The notes: generated by a model not told the origin, from the letters alone. A DNA stretch of 9,417 nt from Deltaproteobacteria bacterium (GCA_016194725.1 JACQAW010000122.1:1-9417); one strand, 5' to 3'. Counted from the stretch's first letter, positions 1-6,401 are shown. Numbers and translations are program-made.

Positions 1-99
1 CGTCCTTCGAACCCCTCGCGCGGCGGCGGAGTCGTGACTCGTCCTTCGAACCCCTCGCGCGGCGGTGGAGTCGTGACTCGTCCATCTCGCGTCGTTACC
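1..99 (+). repeat. 39-bp in-frame tandem repeat, two full copies and one degenerate
   Basis: Bases 1-39 and 40-78 are identical except for one third-position change (GGC to GGT), and each encodes the 13 residues RPSNPSRGGGVVT. A third, internally shortened unit (RPSRVVT) follows from 79. The array touches the window edge, so more copies may lie upstream. Near-identity at the DNA level points to recent duplication or ongoing slippage rather than protein-level selection alone. Confidence 0.9.
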
Positions 100-900
100 C
101 GTGGCAGCATAACTTACACGAACCGTTACGTGCGCACCGGCAACAGCTACAGCATGCAACGTAGCTACAACCGTGGCGGCGTAACCTACGTCCGCAACTA
201 CAACGGCTACAGCATCGGCAGCCACCGTTACTACGGCTACGTGCCTTATCGTCACTTCGACAACTGGTACTACGGCTGGGCTTACACCGGCTGGAGCCGT
301 CCTTGGACTTACGCCTGGGGCTGGGCAAGCGCTCCATGGTGCGGTTACTACGGTTACTACTACCGCCCGTATCCGACGTACTACGGCCCAAGCTACTGGC
401 TGACCGACTACATCCTGGCCGAAATTTTGGCGGAACAGTACGCCATCAATGCTGCCAACGCCCAGGCGGACGCCAACGCGGCTGCTCAGGCTCAGATCGA
501 CGACCAGATCAAAGACCAGCTGCGCGCGCAGGTGGAAGCCGATGTTCGCGCTCAGGAGCAGCAGCAACCAGTCGTTCTCAGCAATACGCTAAACGACCTG
601 CGCCACATCTTCGTGGTGTCGTCTGATCTTTCGGCCAGCCCTACCGACGGCAGCGCGGCTTGCACGCTCACTGCCGGCGATCTGATTCGTCTGACGGCTG
701 CTCCGGCTCAGGACGACCAGGTGGCTTCGGTTGCGGTAGTCACGTCAAAGTTGGGCAGCTGCCCAGCCGGGTCTCAGGTCATGGTTGCCATCTCGGCGCT
801 GCAAGGCTTCGAGAACGACTTCAACGAAAAGCTTGAAGACGGCATGGGCAAGATGACCACCGAATTGGCCACTCAGATGCCACGGCCGGTTCAGCAGTAA
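1..900 (+). CDS. Tyr/Trp/Gly-rich repeat protein, 5'-partial
   Basis: The reading frame is open to the left edge, so the start lies outside the window; a GTG at 34 is inside the repeat and is unlikely to be the true start. The 299 visible residues fall into four parts. First come two copies of RPSNPSRGGGVVT and a shortened third (RPSRVVT). Residues about 38-135 are extremely rich in Tyr, Trp and Gly (runs such as GYYGYYYRPYPTYYG). Residues about 136-187 are Ala/Gln/Asp-rich and probably helical (AINAANAQADANAAAQAQ). Residues about 195-280 form a compact domain with two Cys (AACTLTAGDLIRL and KLGSCPAGSQV) that could be a small SH3-like beta fold. The composition suggests an exported or surface protein, but the signal sequence would be outside the window. 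Function unknown. It ends at TAA before a hairpin terminator and converges with the M48 protease gene. Confidence 0.8.
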   Translation, partial: RPSNPSRGGGVVTRPSNPSRGGGVVTRPSRVVTRGSITYTNRYVRTGNSYSMQRSYNRGGVTYVRNYNGYSIGSHRYYGYVPYRHFDNWYYGWAYTGWSRPWTYAWGWASAPWCGYYGYYYRPYPTYYGPSYWLTDYILAEILAEQYAINAANAQADANAAAQAQIDDQIKDQLRAQVEADVRAQEQQQPVVLSNTLNDLRHIFVVSSDLSASPTDGSAACTLTAGDLIRLTAAPAQDDQVASVAVVTSKLGSCPAGSQVMVAISALQGFENDFNEKLEDGMGKMTTELATQMPRPVQQ

Positions 901-932
901 GCTCAAGCAGTTCAGTTCCGAGTAAGTCAAAG

Positions 933-967
933 GTGCGGTGGGGGTCAAAGCCCATCGCACTTTTTTT
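933..967 (+). terminator. Intrinsic terminator of the Tyr/Trp-rich gene, between convergent genes
   Basis: The arms gtgcggtggg (933-942) and cccatcgcac (951-960) form a 10-bp stem with one G-U pair and an 8-nt loop, followed by seven T (961-967). The T run overlaps the stop codon of the convergent minus-strand protease gene (966-968). On the minus strand the same hairpin is followed only by CTTTGACTT, so it may end transcription in that direction too, but less well. Confidence 0.85.
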
Positions 968-1793
968 AAAAAGCGTCGCCAAGCCCATAGTGCTGGGGCG
1001 CCCGCTCGTACTCGGTCTTGGCCGTGGGCAGGCGATCGCGAAGGTCCTGGGCGCGCGAGGGGCTGGACGGATGATCGGACAGAAACGCGGGGGGCGACTG
1101 GCCCTTCGTGGCTTCTGAGAAGCGATCCCAGAAGCGGATGCTTTCTTCGGGGTCGTAGCCCGCCCGCGCCATTAAAATCTGCCCCACCTCGTCGGCCTCG
1201 GCCTCGTCGCCGCGGCTGAACGGCAGTACGATTCCAACCGTGGCGCCGGCACCAAGCCCGGCCATGATCATCTGGCGCTTCTGCTGGTCGGCGGCCGTGT
1301 CATTTTCGCCCGGCCTGAGCAGCAGCGCCTGAATGATTCCCATGCCCAGCGAGAGCTCCATGTTTTGAGTAATGCGTTGGCCCCCGTGCCGGGCCAGGGC
1401 GTGGGTTACCTCATGCGCCATGACCGTGGCCAGGCCGGCTTCGTTTTTCGTGATGGGAATGATACCCCGGTAAACCGCGATTTTTCCGCCCGGCAGGCAG
1501 AAGGCGTTTTGAACCTCAGAGTCGATGACCACGAACTGCCACTGGTATTCAGGTTTGTTGGCCACCGCCGCGATGCGCTTGCCCACGCGGGTAACGATGG
1601 CATTCAGGCGCGAATCGTGCGAAATTTTTTCTTTTTTCAAAACGTCTTTGTAGGCTGATTCGCCCATTGCGATCTCTTCTGACTCGGGCATGATGTTGAG
1701 CGCCTTGCGACCGCTGACGGGCGTGGTCATGCAGGCGGTGACACAGCAGGTGGTGAAGGCGGCAGTGACGATGATAACCAAGTTTGGGCGCAT
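966..1793 (-). CDS. M48 family metalloprotease, lipoprotein (LoiP/YggG-like)
   Basis: A 275-residue zinc metalloprotease expected to act in the periplasm, anchored to a membrane by lipid. A signal peptide ends in a VTAC lipobox (Cys21), followed by PVSGRKALN, typical of secreted M48 lipoproteins. The zinc site is complete: HEVTH (127-131, two His ligands and the catalytic Glu), with the third ligand Glu197 in SRGDEAEAD. NAFCLPGGKIAVYRG (96-110) is the conserved strand before the catalytic helix, and SDHPSSPSR (239-247) supplies the conserved downstream His. There is no TPR extension as in BepA, so the length matches LoiP-type enzymes. Family members degrade misfolded outer-membrane or periplasmic proteins; that role here is inferred from family. 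A GAGG ribosome site lies 11-12 nt before the ATG. The hydrophobic stretch at about 177-192 is inside the protease domain. It lies 114 bp downstream of the lipoprotein pair with its own possible promoter. Confidence 0.93.
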   Translation of the reverse strand: MRPNLVIIVTAAFTTCCVTACMTTPVSGRKALNIMPESEEIAMGESAYKDVLKKEKISHDSRLNAIVTRVGKRIAAVANKPEYQWQFVVIDSEVQNAFCLPGGKIAVYRGIIPITKNEAGLATVMAHEVTHALARHGGQRITQNMELSLGMGIIQALLLRPGENDTAADQQKRQMIMAGLGAGATVGIVLPFSRGDEAEADEVGQILMARAGYDPEESIRFWDRFSEATKGQSPPAFLSDHPSSPSRAQDLRDRLPTAKTEYERAPQHYGLGDAF

Positions 1794-1830
1794 GGCTTTT
1801 TATTACCTCAGTACCGCGCGTCGCCACAAG

Positions 1831-1860
1831 ATTTTAGTCGGCCCAATCAGTCGGTGACTA
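1831..1860 (-). promoter_or_regulatory. Candidate sigma-70 promoter for the M48 protease gene
   Basis: Read on the minus strand, TAGTCA (1860-1855, 4 of 6 to consensus) and TAAAAT (1836-1831, 5 of 6) are separated by 18 nt. Transcription would start near 1824, about 30 nt before the ATG. The spacer holds AGTCGG twice in plus orientation (1836-1841 and 1849-1854), which may be chance. Confidence 0.4.
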
Positions 1861-1907
1861 GCGGCACCAGAAATTGAGGGGCGCGGCAACCCTGAGCCAC
1901 TGCAATC

Positions 1908-3110
1908 TTAAGGGTTAAAGCCGACAAACCTGACCGGAGGTCCGCCCGAGGTGAAGTAGTTTACTGAAGACGTATCGAAACTGCCAGAACCGGACGGAGC
2001 AAACCTGACAGTCATGGTGCAGCTGGCGTGTTGAGCCAGTGTTCCGGAGAAGGAGCAGCTCCCGGTTGAGAACGTCGAAAAAGGTGCTGACATCGGCTCA
2101 GCCGAGACTACGTTCGCGGAGACATTGCCCTCATTCTGGAAGGTGAAGGTGGAATCCACGTGCGACCCCACCGCGACATGCCCCAAATCGACGCCACTGG
2201 TATTGATGTTGACCGAGACGTTAGCTACTCCTGAGCTTGAGAGATTGAAGAAATTGATGCTCGCCGCGGGTTTTCCGTCCTGATTGTCAACCGACAGAAC
2301 GACATTACCGGTGGTTCCCGAGTTGTTGGGGGTAACGCAGTCAATTCTATTGGAGCTGAAGAAGGTTTGACTGCTGCAGACCACTCCATTTATTTTTACG
2401 ATGGCTGTGGCCAGGAAGCCTGAACCATTCACCGTGACGTTGAAACCGCCCGTGTTTATTCCACCCCCCGGAAAGGGGGAGTTGACTTGTAAACCCTGAC
2501 CGCTGCCATTTCCACCTGTGCAAACCACGTCTGGAGCTGCACCGCCATACGCTATGCCCACGGTCACTGTTGTGTCCGCGGCTAAGTCACTGACCGTGCG
2601 GCCAAGGAAATATCCACCGCCGCCGCCGCCACCACTGGAACCTTGCGCGGCGCCGCCGCAGTTCTGCTGATCTGGTGGAAAAACCCCATAGACGTCGATC
2701 GTACGGCTTGGGCCCGAAGGCACGGCCAAGCTTACAGGTGTACCGCGTGCGGTCGTGTTGGAAACACTTCCCACTCCGGTACCATGCATATTCGTCGAGG
2801 ACGTGCACCCTTGAAGCTGCGCGCTATTTGGTGAGATTCCAGCCCCAGTGACGTTCACCGCGAAACAGGTAAAGTCAGCCGTGGAAGATGGTCCTACCGC
2901 GAGTATGTGGGGGCTGAACATGAGGGACTCAAAGCTATTGAGCATCGGGGCCGCAAGAGCAGCGTTTTTGTGAGGATCATCGATGACAATCTTGATTCCG
3001 TTGTTTGATTTTGGCGCCTCAAGCGAGCAGGCGCTCAGGCCAACGGCAAGTCCCAGGATGCAGCCGATGACAAGCGACGCCAAACTTTTAATCGCGCGAT
3101 TTTGAAGCAT
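1908..3110 (-). CDS. Lipoprotein with IPT/TIG-like and choice-of-anchor D domains, paralog A
   Basis: A 400-residue predicted outer-membrane lipoprotein of unknown function. The signal peptide ends in an LSAC lipobox (Cys28, then Ser). Residues about 30-200 form an N-terminal domain nearly shared with the neighbour gene (landmarks CTSSTNMHGTG and IDVYGVFPPDQ), interrupted by a poly-Gly run at 158-166. Residues about 207-290 resemble an IPT/TIG immunoglobulin-like domain (VTVNGSGFLATAIVKINGV, ending SINFFNL). Residues about 300-400 match the choice-of-anchor D pattern: VDLGHVAVGS, FTFQNEGN, then CTMTVRFAPSGSGSF. Such domains usually mediate adhesion or structural roles at the surface; that is family knowledge, not shown here. 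An in-frame stop lies four codons upstream of the ATG, so the start is constrained. The preceding bases (GCCTACCTGT) contain no recognisable ribosome site, which is odd. It lies 57 bp downstream of paralog B, probably in the same transcript. Confidence 0.85.
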   Translation of the reverse strand: MLQNRAIKSLASLVIGCILGLAVGLSACSLEAPKSNNGIKIVIDDPHKNAALAAPMLNSFESLMFSPHILAVGPSSTADFTCFAVNVTGAGISPNSAQLQGCTSSTNMHGTGVGSVSNTTARGTPVSLAVPSGPSRTIDVYGVFPPDQQNCGGAAQGSSGGGGGGGYFLGRTVSDLAADTTVTVGIAYGGAAPDVVCTGGNGSGQGLQVNSPFPGGGINTGGFNVTVNGSGFLATAIVKINGVVCSSQTFFSSNRIDCVTPNNSGTTGNVVLSVDNQDGKPAASINFFNLSSSGVANVSVNINTSGVDLGHVAVGSHVDSTFTFQNEGNVSANVVSAEPMSAPFSTFSTGSCSFSGTLAQHASCTMTVRFAPSGSGSFDTSSVNYFTSGGPPVRFVGFNP

Positions 3111-3167
3111 ACAGGTAGGCTAGCGTCAGCGAGCGTGGCGTGCAAACGGAAAATAATTTCCTTTGGC

Positions 3168-4394
3168 TCAGGTTCCTGTGCCGTTCATCTGGATGTCGGG
3201 ATCGCCGCCCGTGAAGAACGTGTTGTGCAGGAGCGTGCCGCTGGCTGCGCCCGTTGAGGTCGGAGCGAAACGCAAGATGACCGAGCACGAGGTGTTAACC
3301 GGCAGCGTCGCGCTTGAAAGCGCGCAGGTACCGCCCGTAATGAAAGAAAACGGCGCGGGAATCCCGGTCGGAGTGCTGCCGGAAATCTCATTGGCAGTCA
3401 CGCAGCCGTCGCTCGTGTAGTTGATTGTCAAGTCGTTGTGTCCGCTGGAGGCCACCGCGCTGCCAAAGTCCATATTGCCCGGATTTACGTCGGTACTAAG
3501 ATGTGGCTGCCCCGATGCAATAACCTGGAAAAAATTAATGCTCGACGTTGCGCCGCCTGGATTTGTTACGGTGATGTTCGTATTGCTGTTTGCAGGTAAG
3601 CCACTGGGCACGGAGCAGTTGATCTGATTAGGGCTGACAACGACAGGGGACGTGCAGGTCGCCCCGCCAATGGTCACGGTTGCCCCTGAAAGAAAGCCAC
3701 CGCCGCTGAGTACCATCGTATAACTCGAGGACTGGCAGCCAGCCTTGGGCGAAGGCTCGTTTATGAAAAAGCCGCCGCCACTGCCGCCGCTGCCGCCGCT
3801 GCCTCCGGTGCAGACGACTTCCGGATTTGCGCCGCCGTAACCAATCCCCACGGTAACCGTGGTGTCCGCTCCAAGGTCAGTCACATTGCGGCCCAGGAAA
3901 TATCCAGCGCCGCCGCCGCCGCCGCTATTTGACGTGCCGGTGCAGGATTGATCAGGGGGGAAGACACCGTAGACGTCTATGCTGCGTGCCGGACCGGACG
4001 GAACGGTGAGCGCGATTGGCGTTCCGCGAGGTACGGTTTGTGAAACCAACCCGACGCCGGTTCCATGCATGTTGGTGGACGAGGTACAGCCCTGAAGCTG
4101 CGTGCTATCCGGCGCAATTCCAGCACCAGTCACATTTACCGCGAAACAACTGAAATCGGCTGTGCTTGTGGGGTTCGTACTGAGAATGTGGGGTGCATTC
4201 ACAAGAGCGGCAAAGGTGTTGAACATTGGCGCCGCCAGCGCGGCATTTTTATTTGGATCATTTATGATGATTCGGATTCCATTGCTATTCGATTTCGGAA
4301 CATCAAGAGAGCAGGCACTCAGGGAAATCGCCAGACCCGCGGCGCAGCCCCCAAAGACTGATGCGAGAATCCGAATTGACGATATTCCGAACAT
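3168..4394 (-). CDS. Lipoprotein with IPT/TIG-like and choice-of-anchor D domains, paralog B
   Basis: A 408-residue lipoprotein with the same layout as the next gene downstream. Signal peptide with LSAC lipobox (Cys28). Shared N-terminal domain at about 30-198, with Gly-rich linkers at 158-163 and 198-208 (GGSGGSGGSGGG). IPT/TIG-like domain at about 210-290 (TMVLSGGGFLSGATVTIGGA, ending SSINFFQV). Choice-of-anchor D-like domain at about 300-408 (MDFGSAVASSGHND, then CSVILRFAPTSTGAASG). Identity with paralog A is roughly three quarters by eye over residues 28-150 and much lower in the C-terminal domains. This copy has a good ribosome site (GGGAGG, 5-6 nt before the ATG), unlike paralog A, so it is probably the first gene of a two-gene transcript. 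Its upstream region carries a 20-bp inverted repeat. Function unknown; a surface-exposed structural or adhesive role is a guess from the domains. Confidence 0.88.
   Translation of the reverse strand: MFGISSIRILASVFGGCAAGLAISLSACSLDVPKSNSNGIRIIINDPNKNAALAAPMFNTFAALVNAPHILSTNPTSTADFSCFAVNVTGAGIAPDSTQLQGCTSSTNMHGTGVGLVSQTVPRGTPIALTVPSGPARSIDVYGVFPPDQSCTGTSNSGGGGGAGYFLGRNVTDLGADTTVTVGIGYGGANPEVVCTGGSGGSGGSGGGFFINEPSPKAGCQSSSYTMVLSGGGFLSGATVTIGGATCTSPVVVSPNQINCSVPSGLPANSNTNITVTNPGGATSSINFFQVIASGQPHLSTDVNPGNMDFGSAVASSGHNDLTINYTSDGCVTANEISGSTPTGIPAPFSFITGGTCALSSATLPVNTSCSVILRFAPTSTGAASGTLLHNTFFTGGDPDIQMNGTGT
3781..3807. repeat. 9-bp GC-rich tandem repeat encoding the Gly/Ser linker of paralog B
   Basis: Three successive 9-bp units occur on the plus strand: ctgccgccg, ctgccgccg and ctgcctccg. 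They encode the GGS repeats of the second Gly-rich linker in the minus-strand lipoprotein. The unit is a multiple of three, so gain or loss of a copy changes linker length without a frameshift. Confidence 0.7.
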
Positions 4395-4464
4395 TGATGC
4401 CTCCCAGATGCCAACGTTTAAAGTAGCAGTCTAAGCGACCGAACGAATCGAAGCCATTCATAAA

Positions 4465-4484
4465 TTTCATTGGCCGAAATGAAA
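4465..4484. promoter_or_regulatory. Inverted repeat upstream of paralog B (candidate operator)
   Basis: tttcatt (4465-4471) and aatgaaa (4478-4484) are perfect 7-bp inverted arms around a 6-bp spacer, ggccga. The repeat lies about 70 bp upstream of the paralog B start and just past the terminator of the RAMA-like gene. It is not followed by a T run, so a protein-binding site is more likely than a terminator. A weak minus-strand TATGAA hexamer overlaps its downstream side. No bound regulator can be named. Confidence 0.35.
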
Positions 4485-4490
4485 GCCGGC

Positions 4491-4521
4491 AAAAAAAAGC
4501 GCAGCACCGAAGTGCTGCGCT
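4491..4521 (-). terminator. Intrinsic terminator of the RAMA-like gene (UUCG tetraloop)
   Basis: On the minus strand AGCGCAGCAC and GTGCTGCGCT form a perfect 10-bp stem closed by C(UUCG)G, the very stable tetraloop, followed by eight T (4498-4491; the outermost A-T pair uses the first T). It sits 25 nt past the stop of the RAMA-like gene and should insulate it from the lipoprotein pair downstream. Confidence 0.95.
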
Positions 4522-4546
4522 GAATTATCAGAGCAGGGGTTACGGC

Positions 4547-4831
4547 TCAGTCATCAGCCTGGCTGGACTGCCAGACTTCAAAAAGCGTTTTGCCGTTGTC
4601 CTTGCGAATCCAGTTGGCGCCGTGGTTTGGCGGCTCCTGGCCCAGGTACTTTTGAGCGGCGGCGTGCACTGAAATCGGGTCGCCTTCGAAGTCGAGTTTG
4701 TACTCACCGTTCGGCGCTTTTACCACCGCGCCCACCTTTGAGGGGTCAACGACGAAGTAAACCTTTTCGCCGTTCGCGAGGAAGCCACCGTGAACCAGCT
4801 GAGTCAGATCGAACTTCTGTTTGCGTGCCAT
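4547..4831 (-). CDS. Small RAMA-like domain protein (94 aa)
   Basis: The start is set at the ATG of MARKQKFDLTQL, because AAGGAGG lies exactly 6 nt upstream; a longer in-frame reading from 4867 has no ribosome site and adds an implausible head. The whole protein resembles one RAMA (restriction enzyme adenine methylase-associated) or DUF4357-like domain. Landmarks are an N-terminal helix with LVHGGFLANGEKVYFV (residues 9-24), beta strands with VVKAPNGEYKLDFEG, SVHAAAQKYLG where the family has a Ser-x-x-Ala-Ala helix, and a final Trp-containing part (GANWIRKDNGKTLFEVW). RAMA domains are proposed to recognise modified DNA or act next to methyltransferases, but no methylase or nuclease gene is next to this one. 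The function is therefore open; a small DNA-associated protein is the best guess. Single-gene transcript with its own terminator. Confidence 0.85.
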   Translation of the reverse strand: MARKQKFDLTQLVHGGFLANGEKVYFVVDPSKVGAVVKAPNGEYKLDFEGDPISVHAAAQKYLGQEPPNHGANWIRKDNGKTLFEVWQSSQADD

Positions 4832-4837
4832 ATAAAT

Positions 4838-4844
4838 CCTCCTT
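4838..4844 (-). promoter_or_regulatory. Strong ribosome binding site of the RAMA-like gene
   Basis: AAGGAGG on the minus strand, 6 nt before the ATG at 4831, is the best Shine-Dalgarno match in the window and decides the start. It suggests high translation. A weak promoter-like pair lies further upstream (TTCCCA at 4898-4893 and TACTCT at 4875-4870, 17-nt spacing), but I would not rely on it. Confidence 0.85.
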
Positions 4845-4936
4845 GATGTGACGTGAACTACAAGCATTTAGAGTACAGGGATTTGCAGCTTCTGGGAAAC
4901 CGCGCCGCATAATCGAAGGAAGCAAAATTTGATTGC

Positions 4937-4953
4937 TTGACGCATTGAGTCAA
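4937..4953. promoter_or_regulatory. 17-bp near-perfect palindrome in a divergent intergenic region (candidate operator)
   Basis: TTGACGCATTGAGTCAA reads as TTGAC-n-CA-n-TG-n-GTCAA: seven of eight base pairs are symmetric around the central T. It lies 44 bp upstream of the 451-residue lipoprotein gene and about 105 bp upstream of the divergent RAMA-like gene. Its left arm also looks like a -35 box (TTGACG), but no good -10 follows at 16-18 nt. A homodimeric regulator site is the natural reading; the regulator is unknown. Confidence 0.45.
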
Positions 4954-4996
4954 CGATGTTAAGCCTGGGGCAATAATATTCTTGGAGAGAATTAAA

Positions 4997-6352
4997 ATGA
5001 CTAAGAGATCTGGCCTGGCCATGGCCTTGTGTTCGATTGCGGCCCTGACCGCGATGATATTGACCGGCTGTAATCCAGTCGGTGACTTTCACGACCTGGT
5101 CGAAGGCGGCAATGAAGCGCTTCTCAAAGAAGACATGGCTTTCCGCCAGCTGAAAAGCTCGGCCCCGGCGCGTGGTGAAGCGGCTATTTCCGATCTTTCA
5201 GGCTGGGTCGGCACGTTGAATAACCTCAAAACCGTGATGAGCACGGCCAACGAAAAGCTGAGTGGCAAGGCCGCGCAGAAAATTCGCGCAAGCCAGGCGG
5301 TGCAGACCGCGCTTTCCCGTTTCAAGAGCGGCATCGACGAAGTGCTGGGCCGCAGCTACGCCGACGCTGGCTTGAAGCTCGTGCCACCCTGGCGCATGGG
5401 TGATGCGCAGGCCATCGCCATGCAGGTTCCCAATACGCTCAAGGCGATTGGCAGCTATTATCAGGCGATTTTTTCGGCCACGAACCCTTACGCGGGCAGG
5501 AGCTTCACGATCGACGTGCAGCAAGACGAAGCCATTCTCGATACTTATCAGGGCTGCGTGGAAAAAGTCGAAATGGCAGCTCGCGGCCAGGCCAAGAGCA
5601 ACTACTGCGTGAACGCGGCCCGCGCGGCCTGCGGCCACCAGATCGATCTGGGCTGCGTGCAAGGCAAGATGATGGGCGCTTTGGCGAACAACATCTGCCC
5701 CGACGTGAAGACTTTTGACTTCACCATTCCCGCAAACGAGCCGTTCAACCCGAACGCCCACATCAATGGCGGCACGGAAGAGCTCAAGGAATGGAAGTAC
5801 GGTAGAATCGTGACCGAGCCGAACCCCGACCGCAACGTCGCGACGTTCTGCCCCGGCCAGTTCAACCCGGAAGCCAAAGCCGTAATGTCGAGCATGTCGT
5901 GCTACGGCTACGGCCCCAAGGTGCGCATCTATGGTTACAACCAGGACCGCCACGTACAAATCGAAATCGAAGGCGTCAAGCATGCCAACGACCCACGCAA
6001 AGACGTGAAGGTGAACATGTACGCTGAAGGCCGTTATGTCGGTCAGCACGTCATCCGTCCCGACTACGGCTGGAACAACAACGTGTACACGTTCATGATT
6101 ACCGAAAGCGCGTTTCAGTACAACTCGATGGTTCGCCTCGAGTTCCTGGACATGGTCGACGTCGACGTGACCGATCAGGCCACCGGCCAGCTTCGCCACA
6201 AGACGGCGCACTGGGTGGTCGATGCCCAGATCAAGGGCGAAGACGTTCCTTTCCTGACAAAGAAAGAAGTTCGTCTGACCAAGTACATGCCCAACGCCTG
6301 GGTTGGCGGCATCGTCCGCTCCTGCGCGGCGCAGGCGCCGGTACTCAAGTAA
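4997..6352 (+). CDS. Cys-rich lipoprotein of unknown function (451 aa)
   Basis: I do not recognise this family. The ATG at 4997 is chosen because GGAGAG lies 7-8 nt upstream; a TTG at 4982 in the same frame precedes that site. A signal peptide (MTKRSGLAMA...) ends in an LTGC lipobox (Cys25, then Asn), giving a predicted outer-membrane lipoprotein. Residues about 30-165 are Ala-rich, Cys-free and probably helical. From 187 onward there are eight Cys (187, 204, 212, 220, 234, 285, 302, 443), an even number that would suit four disulfides in the periplasm or outside. Residues about 305-440 look beta-rich (KVRIYGYNQDRHVQIEIEGV, VTDQATG, HWVVDAQIKG) and may be an immunoglobulin-like or jelly-roll module. 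It is followed by a strong terminator, so it appears to be transcribed alone. A structural or envelope role is a guess. Confidence 0.88.
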   Translation: MTKRSGLAMALCSIAALTAMILTGCNPVGDFHDLVEGGNEALLKEDMAFRQLKSSAPARGEAAISDLSGWVGTLNNLKTVMSTANEKLSGKAAQKIRASQAVQTALSRFKSGIDEVLGRSYADAGLKLVPPWRMGDAQAIAMQVPNTLKAIGSYYQAIFSATNPYAGRSFTIDVQQDEAILDTYQGCVEKVEMAARGQAKSNYCVNAARAACGHQIDLGCVQGKMMGALANNICPDVKTFDFTIPANEPFNPNAHINGGTEELKEWKYGRIVTEPNPDRNVATFCPGQFNPEAKAVMSSMSCYGYGPKVRIYGYNQDRHVQIEIEGVKHANDPRKDVKVNMYAEGRYVGQHVIRPDYGWNNNVYTFMITESAFQYNSMVRLEFLDMVDVDVTDQATGQLRHKTAHWVVDAQIKGEDVPFLTKKEVRLTKYMPNAWVGGIVRSCAAQAPVLK

Positions 6353-6368
6353 TTCAAGCTTTAGCTCT

Positions 6369-6391
6369 TGTGCGGCCAAGATGGTCGCATG
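6369..6391 (+). other. Extra hairpin between the lipoprotein stop and its terminator
   Basis: tgcggcca (6371-6378) pairs with tggtcgca (6382-6389) with one G-U pair around a 3-nt loop, and the stem can extend by two G-U pairs. No T run follows, so it is not itself a terminator. It may protect the 3' end of the mRNA or be chance. Confidence 0.4.
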
Positions 6392-6401
6392 AAAGTTAAT
6401 T

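Noticed and set aside
2600..2640. GC-rich short repeats as a possible CRISPR or mobile-element remnant
   Set aside because: They are in-frame codons for poly-Gly inside an intact gene, with no spacer structure or terminal repeats.
4832..4867. N-terminal extension of the RAMA-like protein to an ATG at 4867
   Set aside because: The extension would contain the AAGGAGG ribosome site itself and adds residues unlike the domain; the ATG at 4831 is far better supported.
4937..4979. A sigma-70 promoter formed by TTGACG (4937) and TAATAT (4974)
   Set aside because: The spacing is 31 nt, and a start near 4986 would fall in the ribosome site; no alternative -10 fits the TTGACG.
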